Assembly: GCA_002842095.1 (NCBI GenBank)
Contig: PHCB01000013.1
Location: 1-64,000, forward strand
Length of the DNA stretch: 64,000 nt
Direction of reading: 5' to 3'
DNA from: a candidate division BRC1 bacterium HGW-BRC1-1
Lineage (GTDB): Bacteria > Sumerlaeota > Sumerlaeia > Sumerlaeales > Sumerlaeaceae
Under the pieces are notes generated by a model. That model saw only the letters and a list, made by a program, of their open reading frames with translations. It was not told the DNA's origin and searched no databases. Shown in pieces: positions 62,602-64,000 of this stretch. The translations under genes and the position numbers were made by a program. Position 1 is the stretch's first letter. Each line of letters opens with the position of its first letter.

Positions 62602-63942
62602 CTACGGTTTTTTTGTCTCCCGTGAACGGAGATAACTCACCGAGTATCGAGCCCAGGGCTTGATGCGCAGTCGCTCAATTTCGATGGGTTTTCCGGTGCC
62701 AAGGCAATATCCATACTCACCGCGATCCATCGATCGCAAAGCTTCATCGATATCCTTCAGGGTCTCGGCTTCAATGGACCGAATCCCGAGGGCGATCTCA
62801 ATATCCGTGTTTTCGGATGCGGAGTCGGCTAACTGTTGCGAGAAACCCGGCTGGTTGGTAACGCCGTCGTCGTTGTTGTCGCTGAAGGTGCGCTGTTCCA
62901 GATTACGAAGTTCACCGATAATTCGAGTGCGCTCGTTTATGAGGGCATCGCGCAGTTCCTTCATGATCTTCGCCGGAAAAGGTGGCTTTCGTGGACTGAC
63001 AACCCTGTTGCTATCCGAGGTCTCATCCCCCGACGAATGGTTCTGATCGGGCTCCTTCAGTTCCTTCTCGCGACGTGCAGGCACAGGCAACACCTGCGCC
63101 GGGGAGACAACCAGTGTTGGTTTGGTGGGAGTGGACTTTGCCTTCTTTTTAGAAGAATCCGGTCCGGATTTGGGAGCCATCTTCCTCGCCAGACCATCTG
63201 GCAAATGAGACGCCACCTCCTTCACAATCCCCTTGGGTAATTTTTTAGTTACAGACTGCACCATCTCTTCGGGCACAGATTCAGCGATCTTGTCCACGAG
63301 CGAAGTCAGCGCCTTCTTGCCCTGCTTCAACACCTTTTCTTTTATCCCACCTTTGGCGGGAGCGGAGGTCTTCTTTGAGGTTTTGGGTTTGGCCGCCTTG
63401 GCTGGTGTGGCCTTGGCTGGTGCCTTCTTCACGGGTTTGGCCGGGGCCTTCTTTGCAACCTTTGCCGGAGCCTTCTTCGTGACCTTCGCCGGAGCTTTCT
63501 TTACGGCTTTAGCCGGAGCTCTCTTCGCAGGGACCTTCTTCGCGGCTTTCGCCGGTGCTTTTACCGCCGCTTTTTTCACAGGCTTTGCCGACGCTTTGGC
63601 CGGAGCCTTCTTTACGGCCTTCGCCGGAACCTTCTTCACGGCTTTAGCCGGAGCCTTTTTCGTAGTTTTGGCCACAGCTTTGGCCGGTGCTTTCTTCGCG
63701 GCCTTGGCCGGAGCTTTGGCGACAGCTTTCTTCGCGGGCTTGGCCGGTGCAGCCTTCACGGGCTTGGGCGTAGCCTTGCCGGGCGATTTCTTAGCGGGTT
63801 TGACCGGTGCTTTGGCTGGAGCCTTTTTCACGGGCTTCTTAGATGCCTTGGCGGCTGTCTTCTTCACCGGTTTGGAAGTCGCTTTAGCGGGCGTCTTCTT
63901 CTCCACTTTCGCTGCTTTTTTCTTCGGGGTCTGCTTACTCAT
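62602..63942 (-). CDS. histone H1-like tail fused to DksA/TraR-like domain
   Basis: 446 residues. The first 200 are Lys-Ala-Pro-rich (repeating KKAPAKA-type units), like histone H1 and bacterial H1/HC proteins that bind DNA. A linker (about 200-310) includes a helix (KEKVLKQGKKALTSLVDKIA) and leads to the last 135 residues, which form a DksA/TraR-like coiled coil and a zinc-finger remnant: YGYCLGTGKPIEIERLRIKP keeps one Cys and Gly/Thr in place of the others, so zinc binding by four Cys is not possible. DksA proteins bind RNA polymerase. The gene has AGGAGG ten bases before its ATG and leads the lspA-gluQ operon. Confidence 0.85.
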   Translation of the reverse strand: MSKQTPKKKAAKVEKKTPAKATSKPVKKTAAKASKKPVKKAPAKAPVKPAKKSPGKATPKPVKAAPAKPAKKAVAKAPAKAAKKAPAKAVAKTTKKAPAKAVKKVPAKAVKKAPAKASAKPVKKAAVKAPAKAAKKVPAKRAPAKAVKKAPAKVTKKAPAKVAKKAPAKPVKKAPAKATPAKAAKPKTSKKTSAPAKGGIKEKVLKQGKKALTSLVDKIAESVPEEMVQSVTKKLPKGIVKEVASHLPDGLARKMAPKSGPDSSKKKAKSTPTKPTLVVSPAQVLPVPARREKELKEPDQNHSSGDETSDSNRVVSPRKPPFPAKIMKELRDALINERTRIIGELRNLEQRTFSDNNDDGVTNQPGFSQQLADSASENTDIEIALGIRSIEAETLKDIDEALRSMDRGEYGYCLGTGKPIEIERLRIKPWARYSVSYLRSRETKKP

Positions 63943-64000
63943 GTCAGTAGTACCTCCTCAAGACATCGGCACAACGATTGCAAAGGCCCTTATGGGCTTC

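Noticed and set aside
63350-63930. Repeated DNA considered as CRISPR or minisatellite
   Set aside because: The repeats encode the Lys-Ala-Pro tail of one open frame, with irregular unit lengths in multiples of three. They are coding repeats.

Overview
This is a GC-rich bacterial chromosome segment that is almost fully coding, on both strands. It carries no phage, plasmid or insertion-sequence genes that I could recognise. An N-terminal histone-H1-like DksA/TraR protein, an omega-like RNA polymerase subunit with an acidic tail, several very large TPR proteins, a cluster of type II secretion-type pseudopilins and cytochrome bd suggest an uncultivated, diderm-like, respiring lineage in or near the Sumerlaeota, Hydrogenedentota or PVC-type phyla. 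That placement is an inference from gene style. No 16S rRNA is present to test it.

Layout. 0.2-1.6 kb: glutamate dehydrogenase (-). 2.1-12.8 kb (+): a SPOR/TPR/transmembrane/lectin-like protein, then a giant 2598-residue protein with a DnaG-like CHC2 zinc finger followed only by TPR repeats. 13.0-17.0 kb (-): an alpha-type ribosomal operon, infA-rpmJ-rpsM-rpsK-(small membrane protein)-rpsD-rpoA-rplQ. 17.3-25.2 kb: a secreted protein, a GT39-like membrane glycosyltransferase, an FHA-GAF histidine kinase, a HAD phosphatase and a secreted FAD oxidoreductase. 25.3-32.1 kb (+): a defence island, hsdM-hsdS-darT-darG-hsdR, abutting the 3' end of a tRNA-Gln gene. 32.3-34.5 kb (-): a Wzt-type ABC ATPase and a methyltransferase. 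34.7-38.7 kb (+): cydAB, dtd, ilvE. 38.7-39.4 kb (-): a methyltransferase.

39.7-46.0 kb (+): a GspK-like protein with a lamin-tail-like insert, then five tandem pseudopilins that all share the GspG DPW motif, preceded by a near-consensus sigma70-type promoter. 46.1-46.6 kb (-): rpoZ-like. 46.8-50.9 kb (+): a YhaO/YhaN-type Mre11-Rad50 pair. 51.0-57.5 kb (+): a tightly packed partner-switching signalling cluster (RsbU-like phosphatase, RsbV-like antagonist, RsbW-like kinase, GAF-histidine kinase, TPR-Ser/Thr kinase). 57.6-61.2 kb (+): polysaccharide deacetylase, an unknown protein, an RpiB-family protein lacking the usual catalytic residues, and an SDR. 61.1-63.9 kb (-): H1/DksA-like protein-lspA-gluQ.

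The most unusual items are the CHC2-TPR giant and its membrane neighbour, DarTG placed inside a type I restriction operon, the five-GspG pseudopilin array, and a dispersed 9-bp-period repeat (ATGGGANNN) found at three intergenic sites. All functional calls are from reading sequence motifs; no database search was run.
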